From Rhizoclosmatium globosum (taxonomy: Eukaryota; Chytridiomycota; Chytridiomycetes; Chytridiales; Chytriomycetaceae): a stretch of 64,000 nucleotides of DNA. The notes beneath the pieces were generated by a model. The model searched no databases. It was given only the letters and a program-made list of their open reading frames with translations, and was not told where the DNA came from. Of this stretch, positions 41,159 to 52,859 are shown piece after piece. Each line of letters starts with the position of its first letter. Position 1 is the first letter of the stretch. The translations under genes were made by a program, and so were the position numbers. The stretch covers positions 186,001-250,000 of the forward strand of contig MCGO01000042.1 in assembly GCA_002104985.1 (NCBI GenBank), read 5' to 3'.

Positions 41159-44100
41159 TTATTGACTGCTAAAACTGCTGTTGCTTCCTGCACTTCCTGG
41201 TCTAGCTGGCTTCTTGATTCGCTGCCCCCCTGTAATTGGCCCACATGTTCCACTGAGGAAGTTCTGGTGGAATGTTGCTGGATGGTATGGATACTGGCTG
41301 ACCAGCTCCAGCAGTCGATGTAGGCGAGGAACTAGTTCCCGCTCCTACCGATCCTGGTGTCTTTTTCCTTGTGCTGTCTTTTTTGGAAGACTGCTTGGAA
41401 TGGCTTGGTTTGCATTTGGTGGAGGTGGAGGTAACGAAATAGCCACTGCAGCAGTTTCGAGTTGGGTTAGCATTCTGCATATTATCAGATGCAATCAATA
41501 TGTCACTCAACTGTTGATGTTGGTCGTCGAGATTCTGCGGTTCGATGTTACGCTTTCGCGTCCTCCCTCTGCTCCTCCAGATCCAGATCCAGTTGTACTT
41601 CCTGGTACCTGCGGAACACCACTCTTGTCCGTTGTTTGCCGTGAATGACCTGATCGTGGTGCTACACCTCCAAATGAGGCCCCTACAACAGATGTTCTAG
41701 ACGATGATCTCGAATGAATTGATTTTGCTGTTCTCCCCAACCCTTTTCCTCCCCTGAAGAACCTTCACTACCATCATTCGAGTCTGTGCGAGACGGAACT
41801 CTCGATAATGGTCGGGATGGAGGTGCCAAGTTTTTCTATTTGAATCGTTAATGACTTTCATAAAATGATCATGACCGTACCTGAGTATACAGGTCCATAA
41901 CTTTCATTGTAATTTCTGGGTGCTGATCCATGATTCTCGAAATCTCTGTCTGTACCAAATTTCCCAAATCCTTGCATTCTCGAATCCGGAAATCAAGTTC
42001 TTCCACTGACGCTGCAGCTTCTCCACCAGACGCAGCTGTTGATGCTGCCTTGTGCAGCTGTTTGGCAACCCTGACTGCACTTCGATATGCGCGATCTCGT
42101 TTCTCTTCTTGATCCTTGATTTCCTTTTCCATCGATGCCAATTTAGTGTCAATTATGTTCACTGCTTGTAAGCGCGATGATTCATCAGATGAAATGGACG
42201 TGTAGGTTCGTTCGAGGGAGGCAAGGTTTTGTTGCAACGTTTGAATGTCTTGGCGCTTAGCTTGTACCTCTCCATCACGGTACGATATTGCTGCTCAAGC
42301 AAATCCTTGTGCTGAACATCAGAAGCGTTCAACTCTGCTTTATACAAACTGCGGAATTGTTTAGCTTCACAAGTTCCCCCAAATTAAGCCACTCAACTTC
42401 ATACGATAGCCTTCATTCCGATCATTCATCAACTTGAGTGTATTTTCCAACGCCTTGATCTCCTTCTCAGCCTTCCGAATCTTGGCATCCAATTCATCTC
42501 CTTCCCTCTGCAACTCTTCACGCTCCTGACTCGCCTTAATGACATAAAACGCCTGACTATGTTCCTCTTCTCCCTCCTCGGGTGCAAATTGCGTCATGAG
42601 AATCTCATACCTCCGTCGCAGCTTCTCAACCTTTCCTACACGATCACGCAACTCACTGTTTGCGCTGTGTCGTTCCTCCTCCGCGTTTTTCACTTGAACT
42701 CGGAGCATATCGTTATGGATCTGGATTTCTTTTGTGCGTTCTTCGAGGGCGAGTTGGAGCTGGATTTGGCGGTTCTCGAGAGTAAAGACTTCATCGGCAC
42801 GGACGTGCAGGAATCCACGCAGTTTTCGGAGTTCCAGTCGGAGAATGTTTTCTTCGACCATGAGTTCTTCTTTTTCTTTGGTTTTGAGGGAGAGTTGGTT
42901 TCCGGCAGACTCAGTGTACAAGTTGAGCTCATCGATGGATTGGCAGATTGAGTCTTTTTCTTTTTGGAGGGATTCCATTTTGCGTTTAGCTTGTCTGTAA
43001 GAAGTTATCAATACATAGTACGAATAATAGTCTCTTTCCACTGACCTCAGATCCTCTGAGACTTTTTGAGTTGTGTATTCAGCAAATTGTACTTTTTCGT
43101 CAAGCTTTCCAACTGGTTATTGAGTTCCTCGATCTTCTTGAGTAAGATTTCCTTCTCTTCATCCGTTCTGTCTCCCTAAAAGTCAACAATTAAGATCAAA
43201 GCTAATCGAATTAAGTAGACAAACCTGCGCTCGGCGAACTTTTCGTTCCAACTGCTGAATTTGAAACTCTTGTGCATACAAAAGGGCTTGTTGTTTCAAA
43301 GCTCTTGATCCAATCTGAAGAACAGAAAATTATGTCAGCCCAGCTTTGGAAATACAAGTTTACCTATGAATCGTCGAATTCAAATTCTTAACGTTGCTTC
43401 ACTTCCTGTGATTTCAGCACTCAAGTTCTTCTCTTCTTGACGAAGCGGAAAAGTTCTTGAGTTCGCTTGAATTCTGATTGATTTCATGAGGAATTCTTAA
43501 GATATAACGCGTTTAGTACTCACGCTGTTCCCTGAGAATTTTAATCTCTCTGTCAAGCTCTTTGTTTCGTGCCTCCTCATTGCGCAGAATTTCTTGGAGC
43601 TGGATGACACTAATCAATATGCTGCACATTATGTAACAGAAAAAGTTATACTTCAGCGGACTTTGCCTCAAGGGACAAAGTGTTACTGGTCACTCTCGCT
43701 AACTTGTCTTTCATGGCATTTCGGTGGTTAATTTCATTTTCAAGCGTTGTTTGTTTCTCATGAAGATCATTTTTGAGGTTGGCGACTTCGTTCTTTCGAT
43801 TGGACAAGTCCGTCGAAGCTGTATAGAGTATTAAACTTAAATCCAAACCTCGAAAAAGATCATACTTTTGTTCAAGTTCGATTTTAACATTTCAACGTCA
43901 TCTTGGAACTGAGAAAGGCTTTGAACAGCTTCGCTGTGTTCCATTCTACTCAAACAGTTAATATTTTTCGGTTTTTCTTGCAGTGGCGCTCACCTGAATT
44001 TGCCGACTGTACGATCGCATATCGCGATTCGTTTTTCGGTGTCAGCATTATTAGCGAGCTGCATGTCCAAAAACGCTTGCTTCTCATTGATGATTTTTGC

Positions 44101-45115
44101 TTTACCAGCGAGCTCTTCCTGTTAAAATTCTTTGAACTGGTGATACTAAACCGAAATATTCCAACCTTTGTTGACTGATATTTATCTTGCAGCTCAAGAA
44201 TTTCCTGATCTCGTTTCTGCATTGTGGCAATTGCGTTTTCCCATTGCTGAATTAAATCCTGACGCTCAATGTGAAGGCGTTTAAAGGCTTCTGTGGTTTT
44301 ATCCAGCTCGATTTGAGCGACTTGCGTTTCAGTCACCTTCGGTTCCAGTCAAATTAACGTCATTTTGAAGTGTAATCATCGATTTACCTCAGTGCTTAAT
44401 ACTGCCTTTTTTTTGTTCACCTCTTGCATCAATTTCTCAATAGCAAGACTTAATTCTTTGATACGCATATCGTCTTCTTTAGAATATTGAAGGAGTGCAA
44501 AGTTGTCTTCCTCCTTTTCAGCCTGAACTCGAAGCCATTCATCAAGCTCCTCCTTTTCCATTTTCAACTCATTTCTGATAGCATCAATTTTTTCGTTCCC
44601 GCGATAGATATTATTTTGGATTGTATTGAGCTGAGGTATGGGATTAGAATAATAAGATATTATTGTCAAGACTCACATGATCGTTGTTTCAGCAATTTCC
44701 TTTTCTGTTCGACGGATTTCCAAAATGAGTCGTCCACTTTCACGGTCTGCGAGCTGTTTGAAATGATCCTCAGTCTCAATCTGGCGCGTTTTTGCATCAT
44801 GGAGTGCCTTTTGATTTGTTAGATACGCAACAAGGTCATAATATGAATAACCTGAGTATGCATAAGTTCTTGCTGTACATTTTTTAAATGCCTGGACATG
44901 GCATCAGCTCGAGTTGTGTTGTCATCAAGGATTGAGAGAAGTGAGTTTAATTTGGTTTCTTTTTGCCTGATCTACAAGATTCACTGGATCAGACGAAGTA
45001 TCAGCATAAATAACGTATTTCGTACATGACTTGCGATCTCTTTGTTTTTTGCGTTGGCAAATGGAGGGAGGGAGTGAATGTGGTTGTTGTCAGACGAATT
45101 GGCTGTGCTGAGCAT
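41159..45115 (-). CDS. CCDC39: Ciliary axoneme ruler protein CCDC39 (FAP59)
   Basis: A long multi-exon coiled-coil gene starting MLSTANSSDNNHIHSLPPF at 45115. Diagnostic blocks include QQWENAIATMQKRDQEI near 44230, LMVEENILRLELRKLRGFLHVRADEVFTLENRQ, LALEERTKEIQIHNDML, LRRRYEILMTQFAPEEGEEEHSQ, and AFYVIKASQEREELQREGD followed by LDAKIRKAEKEIKALENTLKLM. These match animal CCDC39 closely (there [20 protein letters not shown]). The C-terminus is Ser/Pro/Gly-rich, as in animals, ending about 41159. With CCDC40 it forms the 96-nm molecular ruler that sets radial-spoke and inner-dynein spacing in motile cilia. CCDC40 is not in this window. The final low-complexity region may hold frame errors. Confidence 0.95.
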
Positions 45116-45190
45116 TTGGGCGCTTTCGACTCAACGGGCTTCTGTAATAACTTGATTGATGCTACAAGTGAACTGTGAATTGTTGTTGAG

Positions 45191-46777
45191 TCAGTGAAAG
45201 GAAAGAATGTTGGTTGTATTGAAGTTTGTCAGATTTTCAAAGACAATGGAAAAATACGAAGATATCTTCTCATCAACGCCTTCGTATACTTCTTGGACAT
45301 CCAGTTTCTTCCATTCCGCGTCATACAATTGAAGAGACCGAATATATTCTTCCTCTAGCCGAATCAAAGTCGAATCCAATTTCTTAAGGGTGTACCTTTT
45401 CCCCATTTTTGATGTATCGTGAAATCCCCAGCAACAACGTGAATTCGCTACTCCACCTGAAACAAAATTGAAATCCACAAAATCCTTTGGGTCTAGCCCC
45501 TCAGCATATTCCTGGATAAGTTCCCAAGATGACAAATATCCTTTCTCAACGTGTTTCATTGTGTTTCGATGCAAAAACGCCAGATCCTTTTTGTTTGGAT
45601 GATACTGGACGATAGTTCCGCCACAGAAGATATTCGGATCGTAACTGATTGCCAACTGCTCCGGGAGGTCTTTGAATCATATGAAATGTTGCATTCGTGC
45701 TGAGCCAGGCAAGTCGAAACAAGTCTTGTCACCAAATACAAAGTCAAATTTTGTGAGAAAGCCATGCGGCTCGGTAATAAAATATAGCAATGCTTGCAGG
45801 GCGTTTTTATGTCTGATACGATTGATGAGGACTTGACCACTCTCTTGCTCAAACATATCTATGAATGGCAAATCAAGCAATTCCCAAAACAAAGAATCTT
45901 CATAAACGTCGAAAATCGTATTCCTTGGTTGCCAAAAGTCGGGCCAAAATAGAGCACCTGTTAAATTGTATTTTTCTTCATAGAATAACGATGTTGGGTC
46001 GCGAACAGCAAGACTGTCCGGATCGAGTAAAAGAACTTCATCGAAGTACGAGTGTATAACAGCATATGGTTTGATGAGATATTTTGATATTCGTGTGTCT
46101 TTACATTCCCTAATTGTTACATCTTGGAACCTAGTTTCCAAATTCAACAATTCTGGGTGATCTGCTTTCATCTCTTCTGCGTTGAACCAAACTTCAACTG
46201 GTAGGACGCAGCCTACCTGTCGCAAATGCTTCAGAATAGCAAATGTTTCTCGCAAATGTCCTTCTTTCACAGCAAATATAATCCCTTTCATTCCTCGTTC
46301 TGTCGAAGTAGGAATAATTCTTTAAATTTTCCAGTTCAGTGCTATAATTTGCAAACTCCACAGCCTTGTCACATTTCAACGCGTTTTTGTGATGTGCCCT
46401 ACACGTCTTTTTCATAATGTTCCATTCTTCTCCCGTGTTACGTCCTTGACGACGCAATAACCGGCTTCTTTTGACGGAATCGTTTGATTGCAGGGAATTA
46501 TCGATTGTACTTTGCCTGTGGGTAGGCAATCTGCAGTTCTTGCCCAGCCAATACATTCGAGAGACATCGATTCCAGTTTGGCGGGTCTTTGTGGGATCTA
46601 TTTGAAAATTGCACGTGCACGATGGGCCCTTGAACATGTTCATTGTGATTGGATACCTTGTAACTTATGTAGAAGACAGAGATGCTACTTGTTACAGCAA
46701 GAAGAAGGAACAAGAGAACGTATTTCCGTGATAGTAGTAGCGAAGAGGGTTCTGTATCCGTGACGTTTTTTTGACAT
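45191..46777 (-). CDS. Mannosyltransferase-like protein, copy 2 (multiple frame breaks, possibly a pseudogene)
   Basis: Paralogue of the gene at 38.0-39.5 kb with the same plan: a hydrophobic anchor (KYVLLFLLLAVTSSISVFYI), a Cys-rich stem (CIGWARTADCLPTGK, GYCVVKDV, MKKTCRAHHKNALKCDKAVEF) and the catalytic blocks GIIFAVKEGHLRETFAI, LRQVGCVLPVEVWFNAEEM, IKPYAVIHSYFDEVLLLDPDSL, GALFWPDFW, EQESGQVLINRIRH, GDK-DLFRLAWL, PPGAVG and NIFCGGTIVQYHPNKKD. The likely start ATG is 46777. The blocks are spread over three frames, with changes near 46760 (A7 run), 46430, 46295, 45725 and 45665. That is more breaks per length than copy 1, so true decay is possible on top of sequence errors. Confidence 0.72.
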
Positions 46778-46861
46778 TCTTTGACAATAAACGAACAATG
46801 AAGATTCAAATGATATTTCAAAGCACTTCACACCACATCATCAGCCCAAAACACATTCTAT

Positions 46862-48884
46862 CTATCCCCACGATGGATTCACATCATCCCATGCATTTTC
46901 CAAAGCTGCAGCGGCAGAGGTAGAAGGAGTCTTAAATTGATTCCAAGAATCCATAGCACCAGCTGCAGACGTTTCTTTTGATGTAATGGAGCTTTCAAAG
47001 CTGCCAAGTCCGCGGAGGTGGTCTTCCACGTAACGCGTTTGCAACTGAAGGGTGCAAATCATCATCCGAATCATCATAATCTGCCTGGTCGTGGAAGGAA
47101 CGGCCTGCGAAACGAAGACTATTTGACTCGTTGTTGAATTTATGCACACTGGAATCAAATCTTCTTCGTTGTTCTCAAACATAAGAGCTGATTCTGTTTG
47201 CTCACTTGGGGTCGTAACTCCTGGTTCTGAAGAAATTGAAGCACGGGGAGATGGATCTGTGATAGCCGCAGGAGTTACTGCAAGAGATGTAATGAGGTCA
47301 TGCCAGAAGATGGTGTTGTCTTCCGTATCGGACTTGATCTGTGCCAGGATTAAATGAGGTAACGATCCTTGTAAACACATACTGTCAATTTCTCGCCAAA
47401 CATCCCCTTCGAAGAGCTCTTGATTGTAAATTCTTTTCCTTCCTTTCCATTTGCGAGAGTAGTGACACTGTCAGGCAGGTAAAGACTGATTTCTGGATCA
47501 CCCAATGAAAAGTGTCCAACATCAATCTTGCTTCCCACTTCAATAGATGTCTCCTTTTTCTCTTCTGCAAATCCATGAATAAAATGGGATACTGTCAGCA
47601 CGAAATGTGACGATTTGTATCCCTTGCTTCTCAAAATTCCTGGAACATTTCTAAGCAGGGTACCCTCCTTCACAAATTGACATCTCGAGTGATCCATTCC
47701 TTCGTATTTTACTTCTCGCCCAACAACAGCGGCAGCTACACCGTTCTCTAAACTGGCAGGATCTACGAGTGTCGTTTTGTTTCTCTGAAGGAAAAGTTCC
47801 CAGTCCTTGTCAGGATCCAAAGCTTCCAAAGACCTCAATAAAACAAATCCAGGATCGGTGGGGGCAACGCCTTTACTCAATCGACGAGAGAAGTAGGCAT
47901 TGAGAGTTGGTTTTAAAAGCTGAATGACAACCTTCTCGAAAACAAGAATACGGGATTGCTGGTTCACGAGTTGTTCCAGCGTCTTTGGGAATTCCTCCCG
48001 AAGAGTATGAATGAATCTTTGAATGCTAAATGGAACTTTCAATGACAAACCAGACAGATGCCACTACATACCCAAATTAGCAATCCAAGGATCCCTTGGA
48101 ACATCTTTGGGAATATGAGCAAGCTTTGACTTGTTGATAGGAGAATCAGGATCCGCACTAAGGAGGATCTTTTGCCTTTCGATACTGTGACGCAACGCTC
48201 TCGTAAGCTTAATATACGTCTCTCGATTATTCGCCAACAGCTTATCCAGCTCCACCCATTCTTTGTCAGTGTCCATCGACTTTGACACAATCTCCTTAAA
48301 GAGATCCCGCAGATTTGGTAATGTTTCGTTTTCAATGAACGTGGCATTTGCAGCATGCTCGCCAGCCCGTCTGTTTTGAGATTCAATCAAATCCTTGACG
48401 AACTTTTGCATCGTTTCATCCGACTCAAAGACAGGTTCGTTTTTGAGGAGGATTGGGGTGGCAAAGGTCTTTACACTTTGCTGCAGACTCTCTGACACCC
48501 GCTTTTCTTCAGCAAGAATTGATTCAAAGTAAAGAACATATCGTCGCACAAGCTCGGACCAGCCCTTGAGCCTGTCGAGGTAGATCTGCGAATGGATGAC
48601 CAGTCAATTAGTGTTGTGATAGGCAAGGCCGAGTACAAGAGGGTGGGTAAGGACTTGTCAAACGGTGACATGTCACCGTTTTTATATGTCGAGGACACCT
48701 AGTTGCATTCATTGTTAAGATGTATCACATACCTGAGTGCCTGAGACAGGGATGAGTCCCACTTTTGTCGGATCAACATTAGCCTTTCGAGGGATCAGCT
48801 CAGCTTTCGCAATCTTTGATGGCCGAGACTTGTCGACAGGAGGCAAACCCGTTGTTGGGGCTTCCCAGGAGTTGGAGTGGACAT
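46862..48884 (-). CDS. SLM1/2-like BAR-PH plasma membrane protein
   Basis: N-terminus MSTPTPGKP then TTGLPPVDKSRPSKIAKAELIP, with a frame change in a C4 run at about 48845. A BAR-type helical region follows: IYLDRLKGWSELVRRYVLYFESILAEEKRVSESL, NLRDLFKEIVSKSMDTDKEW and LLANNRETYIKLTRALRHSIERQ. Then comes a PH domain: KEGTLLRNVPGILRSKGYKSSHFVLTVSHFIHGF, DPEISLYLPDSVTTL, and after an intron IKSDTEDNTIFWHDLITSL, whose Trp sits in the closing PH helix. The PDxSLYLPD block and order BAR then PH are those of yeast Slm1/Slm2, PI(4,5)P2- and TORC2-binding eisosome proteins. Further frame changes occur near 48570, 48065 (next to a 46-nt intron gtatgt..ttag) and 47090. Confidence 0.78.
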
Positions 48885-48941
48885 GATTGTGAGATACTCT
48901 TTTTCGAAATGCAACAAAGTAAAAAGTAGAGAAAGGAGTCA

Positions 48942-50257
48942 TTACTTCTTCTTCTTTCCGCCCTTCTTGTCCTTTTTTCCTTTGCCTTTTGGTGTCTTCG
49001 CAGTAGCCTATGAATCGCGGTTAAAAAGTTATAATTGCATTAAATGACAAACCTTTCGAGCAGCAATCTTTTTTCTCCACCATCTCTGGATCTTGGTACT
49101 TGCCGCAGCTTTTTCATTCATGATTCTCTTTTCTTCGGCTTCACGCGCTTTTTGTTGTCGATCCTCCTCCACAATCTTTTCCAGTTCTTCATACGCCGAA
49201 ACGAGTTCCTCAAACCGGTCCAAATCAGCCGTTCTCTTTTGCTTCAAGGTTTCTAATTCATTAGATTTTGCTTCCGTATCTTCTTCGTATCTTGTCATCC
49301 ATTCTTGGATCTGACCTTCAAGGCCCTTTCGTTGCCGTGTGAGGAAATCAACAATTTGCTCATATGCCCGTTTTTCGAGTTGAATACTCTTGAGCTTAAC
49401 GTTCTTCTCTTCAAGGAGGTCGGCTTCGTGAGTTTGACATCTTTGCTTGACACTGTTTTCATGGGCCTTGGTTTCCTTTTTAATGTATTTCTGTTCCGAG
49501 TTGGTAAGACGATTTATCTCCTGGATAGTGTCCTTGAGTTGTTGAATCACTTGGTTACGGTCATTAATTTCTTCTTCAAGGAGTTTTCGTTCATTCGAGA
49601 GTTCTTTTTGGAGACCACGCTGGAGTTCTGAGGCTTCTTTTTCTCTATAATGTTGTAAATATCGACATAAGGGAATTATCGGCTTAATCACCTGTTGATT
49701 GTGTTCTGTAGAGTGTTTTTCTTTCGCTTCTCTTCTTCAACCGCGTTCGCCAAGCTGTCGAATTTATATTCACGGAGCTCACGAATACTTTTGCTGATGA
49801 GAGCTTGCAGATTACTCTGTTCGTTTTGGATTTTAACCAAGTTTTGTGCAACACTTGGATGAGATTTCAAGTTTTTAGCAAGGACTAGAATTTGGTCAGT
49901 GAAAGCGTTTTCATTCCTCGAAGAGATAATAAGCACCGTGAGTACTCTGTTGCAGCTCATTAGTTACATCCATGATCGCCATCTGATTCTCTTTGAATCT
50001 CGTTTTGTTGGGAAGGGACTTAAGCTTGTCCTGATCCCCGACTAAATCTTGGAACCGAGTCTCAAGGGTTTTTTGGTCTCTGAGAAGACGCGTGATTTCT
50101 TCACCAAGCTGAAGTGTTGGGGAGGTTATCCTTTAGACATACAGCGTCCCTAAAAACAAACCGGCTTCGTATCACCCCTTGCAACATCTTGCGAAATATC
50201 TCCGAGTACAGCGAGCTGCTCCAGTGCGTCCTCAAAGATGGCAATGTAGCACTGCAT
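48942..50257 (-). CDS. IQCG: Dynein regulatory complex subunit 9 (IQCG)
   Basis: Start MQCYIAIFEDALEQLAVLGDI at 50257 matches the IQCG N-terminus (ED-x3-QLA-x-LG). Long coiled coil follows: QVIQQLKDTIQEINRLTNSEQ, YIKKETKAHENSVKQRC, EQIVDFLTRQRKGLEGQIQEWM with RYEEDTEAKSNELETLKQKR, and YEELEKIVEEDRQQKA. An IQ motif (ASTKIQRWWRKKIAARK) follows, then a Lys/Gly-rich tail (KTPKGKGKKDKKGGKKKK) ending at 48942, as in animal IQCG. The protein belongs to the nexin-dynein regulatory complex of motile cilia and binds calmodulin through the IQ motif. The phase at the first intron (about 50110-50175) is off by one. The start codon lies 39 bp from the divergent cullin-like gene. Confidence 0.92.
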
Positions 50258-50296
50258 CAAGTAATGATTTGTCGCCTAAAAGAACTGAGAAAAAGA

Positions 50297-51352
50297 ATGA
50301 ACACATCCACAGACTATGCAGCAACTTGGAGTGACCTCGAGCGGTTCCTTTCGTGTGCAATTGATCCGGATCTCCATGCAGCAGTCCCACTGTGAGGCCT
50401 TCAGAGCATAATTACCGTACCGAACCACTGACTTCGCACGTTGCGCAGAAGCAACTTCTCGCACGAAACGCTGTACCGCCACGTGTACCGGCTCTGTCTG
50501 CGGCCGCAACACCGACGCCGCCTCGCACTTGACTTTTCGTCTGCGATTGCCGCGCTTCTGGAAGTGCAGCGCACGAGCCTCGGCGCCGCATCGGACGAGT
50601 CCTGGCTGGCCTGCTTTGCCGCGCGCATCCACCACGCTGTTTGGGCGGCGGCGATTGTGCGCGATGTGTTTGTCTACTTTGTGAGTGAGTGTGTGGGCCG
50701 TGCGTGTGTTTGTAGCTGAATTCACAATCAGGAACGTGCACAGTCTCGTGATGAAAGCTCAGGCGGTCCGGTCGACCTGCGTGTCACTTTTCTTTCTCAA
50801 GTGAAATTGTACCTTATCGATCCGAACGAGCTCAGGCTGTTTGTTCAACTCAAGCGTATTACATCCTCAAATTCATCAACCTCTCTTGACCTTCAGCAAT
50901 TAGCAACTCTATTAAGAGACTTGCTTGAATTCACAATGGACTATATTGCCCTCAATCCTCCCCTCTATGATTCCCTCCTCCAAGACATAACAAAACCGTC
51001 CAACCATGTTGATTTGCTGCTCAAATTTGGTAGAGCTGATGCGCTCAATGAAATTGCACAACTTCAACAAGTCTGGGCTCCAACTCATACAGATACTTCT
51101 AAAGGTGGGCCATTAAAGTAATGTTTTCCTGTGTTGATACCATTTCCAACAGGATTACCATCCTCATTTGCACCTGGTGATGCTTGGGGTTTATTCAAAG
51201 AAACACAAAGGAAGAGGACAGAAATGGAATCTGATGATGATCATGAGATGATTGGTGATAAAGTAACACAGGATGACAACAACTTTAGTGCCTCTCACAT
51301 TATCTCAAAGATGGATGTCAGCTTTAAAAGGAGGCAAAAGGTTGATTTTTAG
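50297..51352 (+). CDS. Cullin N-terminal-like protein, CACUL1 type
   Basis: Exons 50297-50391, 50449-50680, 50732-51104 and 51153-51352. The product reads TWSDLERFLSCAIDPDL...NFSHETLYRHVYRLCLRPQHRRRLALDFSSAIAALLE, the helical opening of the cullin N-terminal domain (Y/F-x-x-LY-x-x-VY-x-LC). Further helices follow: IHHAVWAAAIVRDVFVYFERA, LRDLLEFTMDYIALNPPLYDSLLQDI. A polar tail ends KRRQKVDF. About 300 residues with no cullin homology or Nedd8 region, so it is not a canonical cullin. CDK2-associated cullin domain protein CACUL1 has this size and layout. The family call is by pattern and moderate. It begins 39 bp from the DRC9 start. Confidence 0.5.
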
Positions 51353-52157
51353 CACATAAAAGCAAAATAAAAGGACGTTAAGTAAAATTGATACATTTTT
51401 TCTTTATTTAACTAAACTTCTTGATTTAACAGATTTTATATCATGGATTTGCATCGTTGTCCCTTGATGTTTCAGCCTAAAACGTCTGCAGCTGTGGCGT
51501 GGCACAACAAATGGATGTCAATCATTTAGAGCCTGAGGAGTGAATTGTTTTATTTGAATGAAATAAAGTTAGCTGCTTCTTTTGATATATGTCTCTTGTC
51601 ATTAGTGTTGTGGGTGTCCATTTGAAAATGAGAGCATAGATTGCGGGTTTGTTCGATTTTGAAGGAAATGCACAATAAGATGCAAATATTAAAGAAGTTG
51701 AAGCTTTGGCTGACTTGATGACAGCTGATGCATGAATTCATATCCTCATGCATTTGATTCATCAAATTGAGGTGACTAGCACTGATTGTGTTGCTGCTGT
51801 GTAATGAGAAGCTTTGAAATGCTTCACATGTACTACTCAGCTCTTGAATCATGTAAAACTTGTGATTGAGAGTCAAAACGTTCCAATACATAAGTTTGGC
51901 AACATAATATTTTGGGATGCTGGCCGCTTTGCGCTATATGCAAAGTAGTAACTAAATCCAGCTAACCCATTTTAGTTTGCTGTGCATGTACATACATCAG
52001 CATTGTTGAGGAGGACAGTATCAGTTGATTTTTTAACATTAAGGTTCACTCAATTTTTGAATTTGTTCCACATTATTAAATTCGGGCAATTTTAAAGGAG
52101 GCTCAACAGTTCTCACTTTAACTGATTATAATGTAAAAATTCTAGCAAGTTTTCTCT
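51353..52157. other. AT-rich spacer at the start of the transposon-rich region
   Basis: No recognisable gene. A minus-strand ORF (51550-51891) has no familiar motif and is probably chance. From here to the right edge, coding style and composition change: more A+T, fewer clear introns, transposon proteins. Confidence 0.5.
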
Positions 52158-52189
52158 TTGTCTGTATCTTTTCTGTGTTCAATTTTAAG

Positions 52190-52641
52190 TAGATCTGGCC
52201 TGGCTCCATTGTGTCCTTTTTTGCATTGCCTATTATCACAGAGTTTACGAGCACAAGAAGTAGAAGCAAAAGATCAACAAAAGCTACATTTAATGAAAAT
52301 TTACCACAACATCCATCTCTTCCACCAACTCCTTCAACATGGGAAAGACTGTAGTCATCAGATCAGGCCTTGCAGGTGCTATTACGGCTCATCCCAGCAT
52401 TGTCAACTGTGTTTGCAATGCTAGACACATTTCTCCAGTCAATTTGTACAATCTCCCTCTTGTCGGTGATGAAGCACATGGCATGTTTCCATTCATGGTG
52501 CAAGGACTTTGTCAGTTGATTGAAGATGCTGTCAATCTTTGTGGCCTGTTTGGTCACTATCAAGATACTGATTTTGCAAAGTATGATGAAATCCACGTTC
52601 CTCAAACTCACCTGGTTGAAGGTGAAGCTGGTGCACTTTAA
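52190..52641 (+). CDS. Hypothetical ORF in repeat-rich region
   Basis: The open frame 52339-52641 reads GKTVVIRSGLAGAITAHPSIVNCVCNA, NLYNLPLVGDEAHGMFPFMVQG and LIEDAVNLCGLFGHYQDTDF. A frame-shifted upstream part (ENLPQHPSLPPTPSTWERL) could belong to it. Residue use is protein-like, but I recognise no family. It may be part of a mobile element or a cellular gene broken by one. Confidence 0.3.
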
Positions 52642-52859
52642 ACTGCTTGAAATTGTCAAACAATTTCCAAATGAAGTTTGGACACTTCATGATGCAAATT
52701 GTGTTTTCCATCTTTATTTTTTAAGAGTTATTATTTTGGATTCATTTTCTTAAATACAGTTTAGGTTTTTGAGGTGTTGTTCTGTTTAAAGAATTAGAGG
52801 AGGGGTGAAAAATAATGGCTCAAGAGTATTAATAAGACCTTTATAAAATTTGATGAGAT

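Noticed and set aside
48060..48070. In-frame TAG inside the SLM-like gene, suggesting reassigned stop codon
   Set aside because: The TAG lies within a likely 46-nt intron (gtatgt to ttag). With one G added to the GGG run before it, the exons join as NLG-IQRF. TAG also ends the cullin-like gene at 51352, so it is used as a stop.
50114..50395. Plus-strand ORF starting upstream of 50257 as the start of the cullin-like gene
   Set aside because: Its first part overlaps the clear DRC9 N-terminus on the other strand; the ATG at 50297 gives a sensible start and exon phase.
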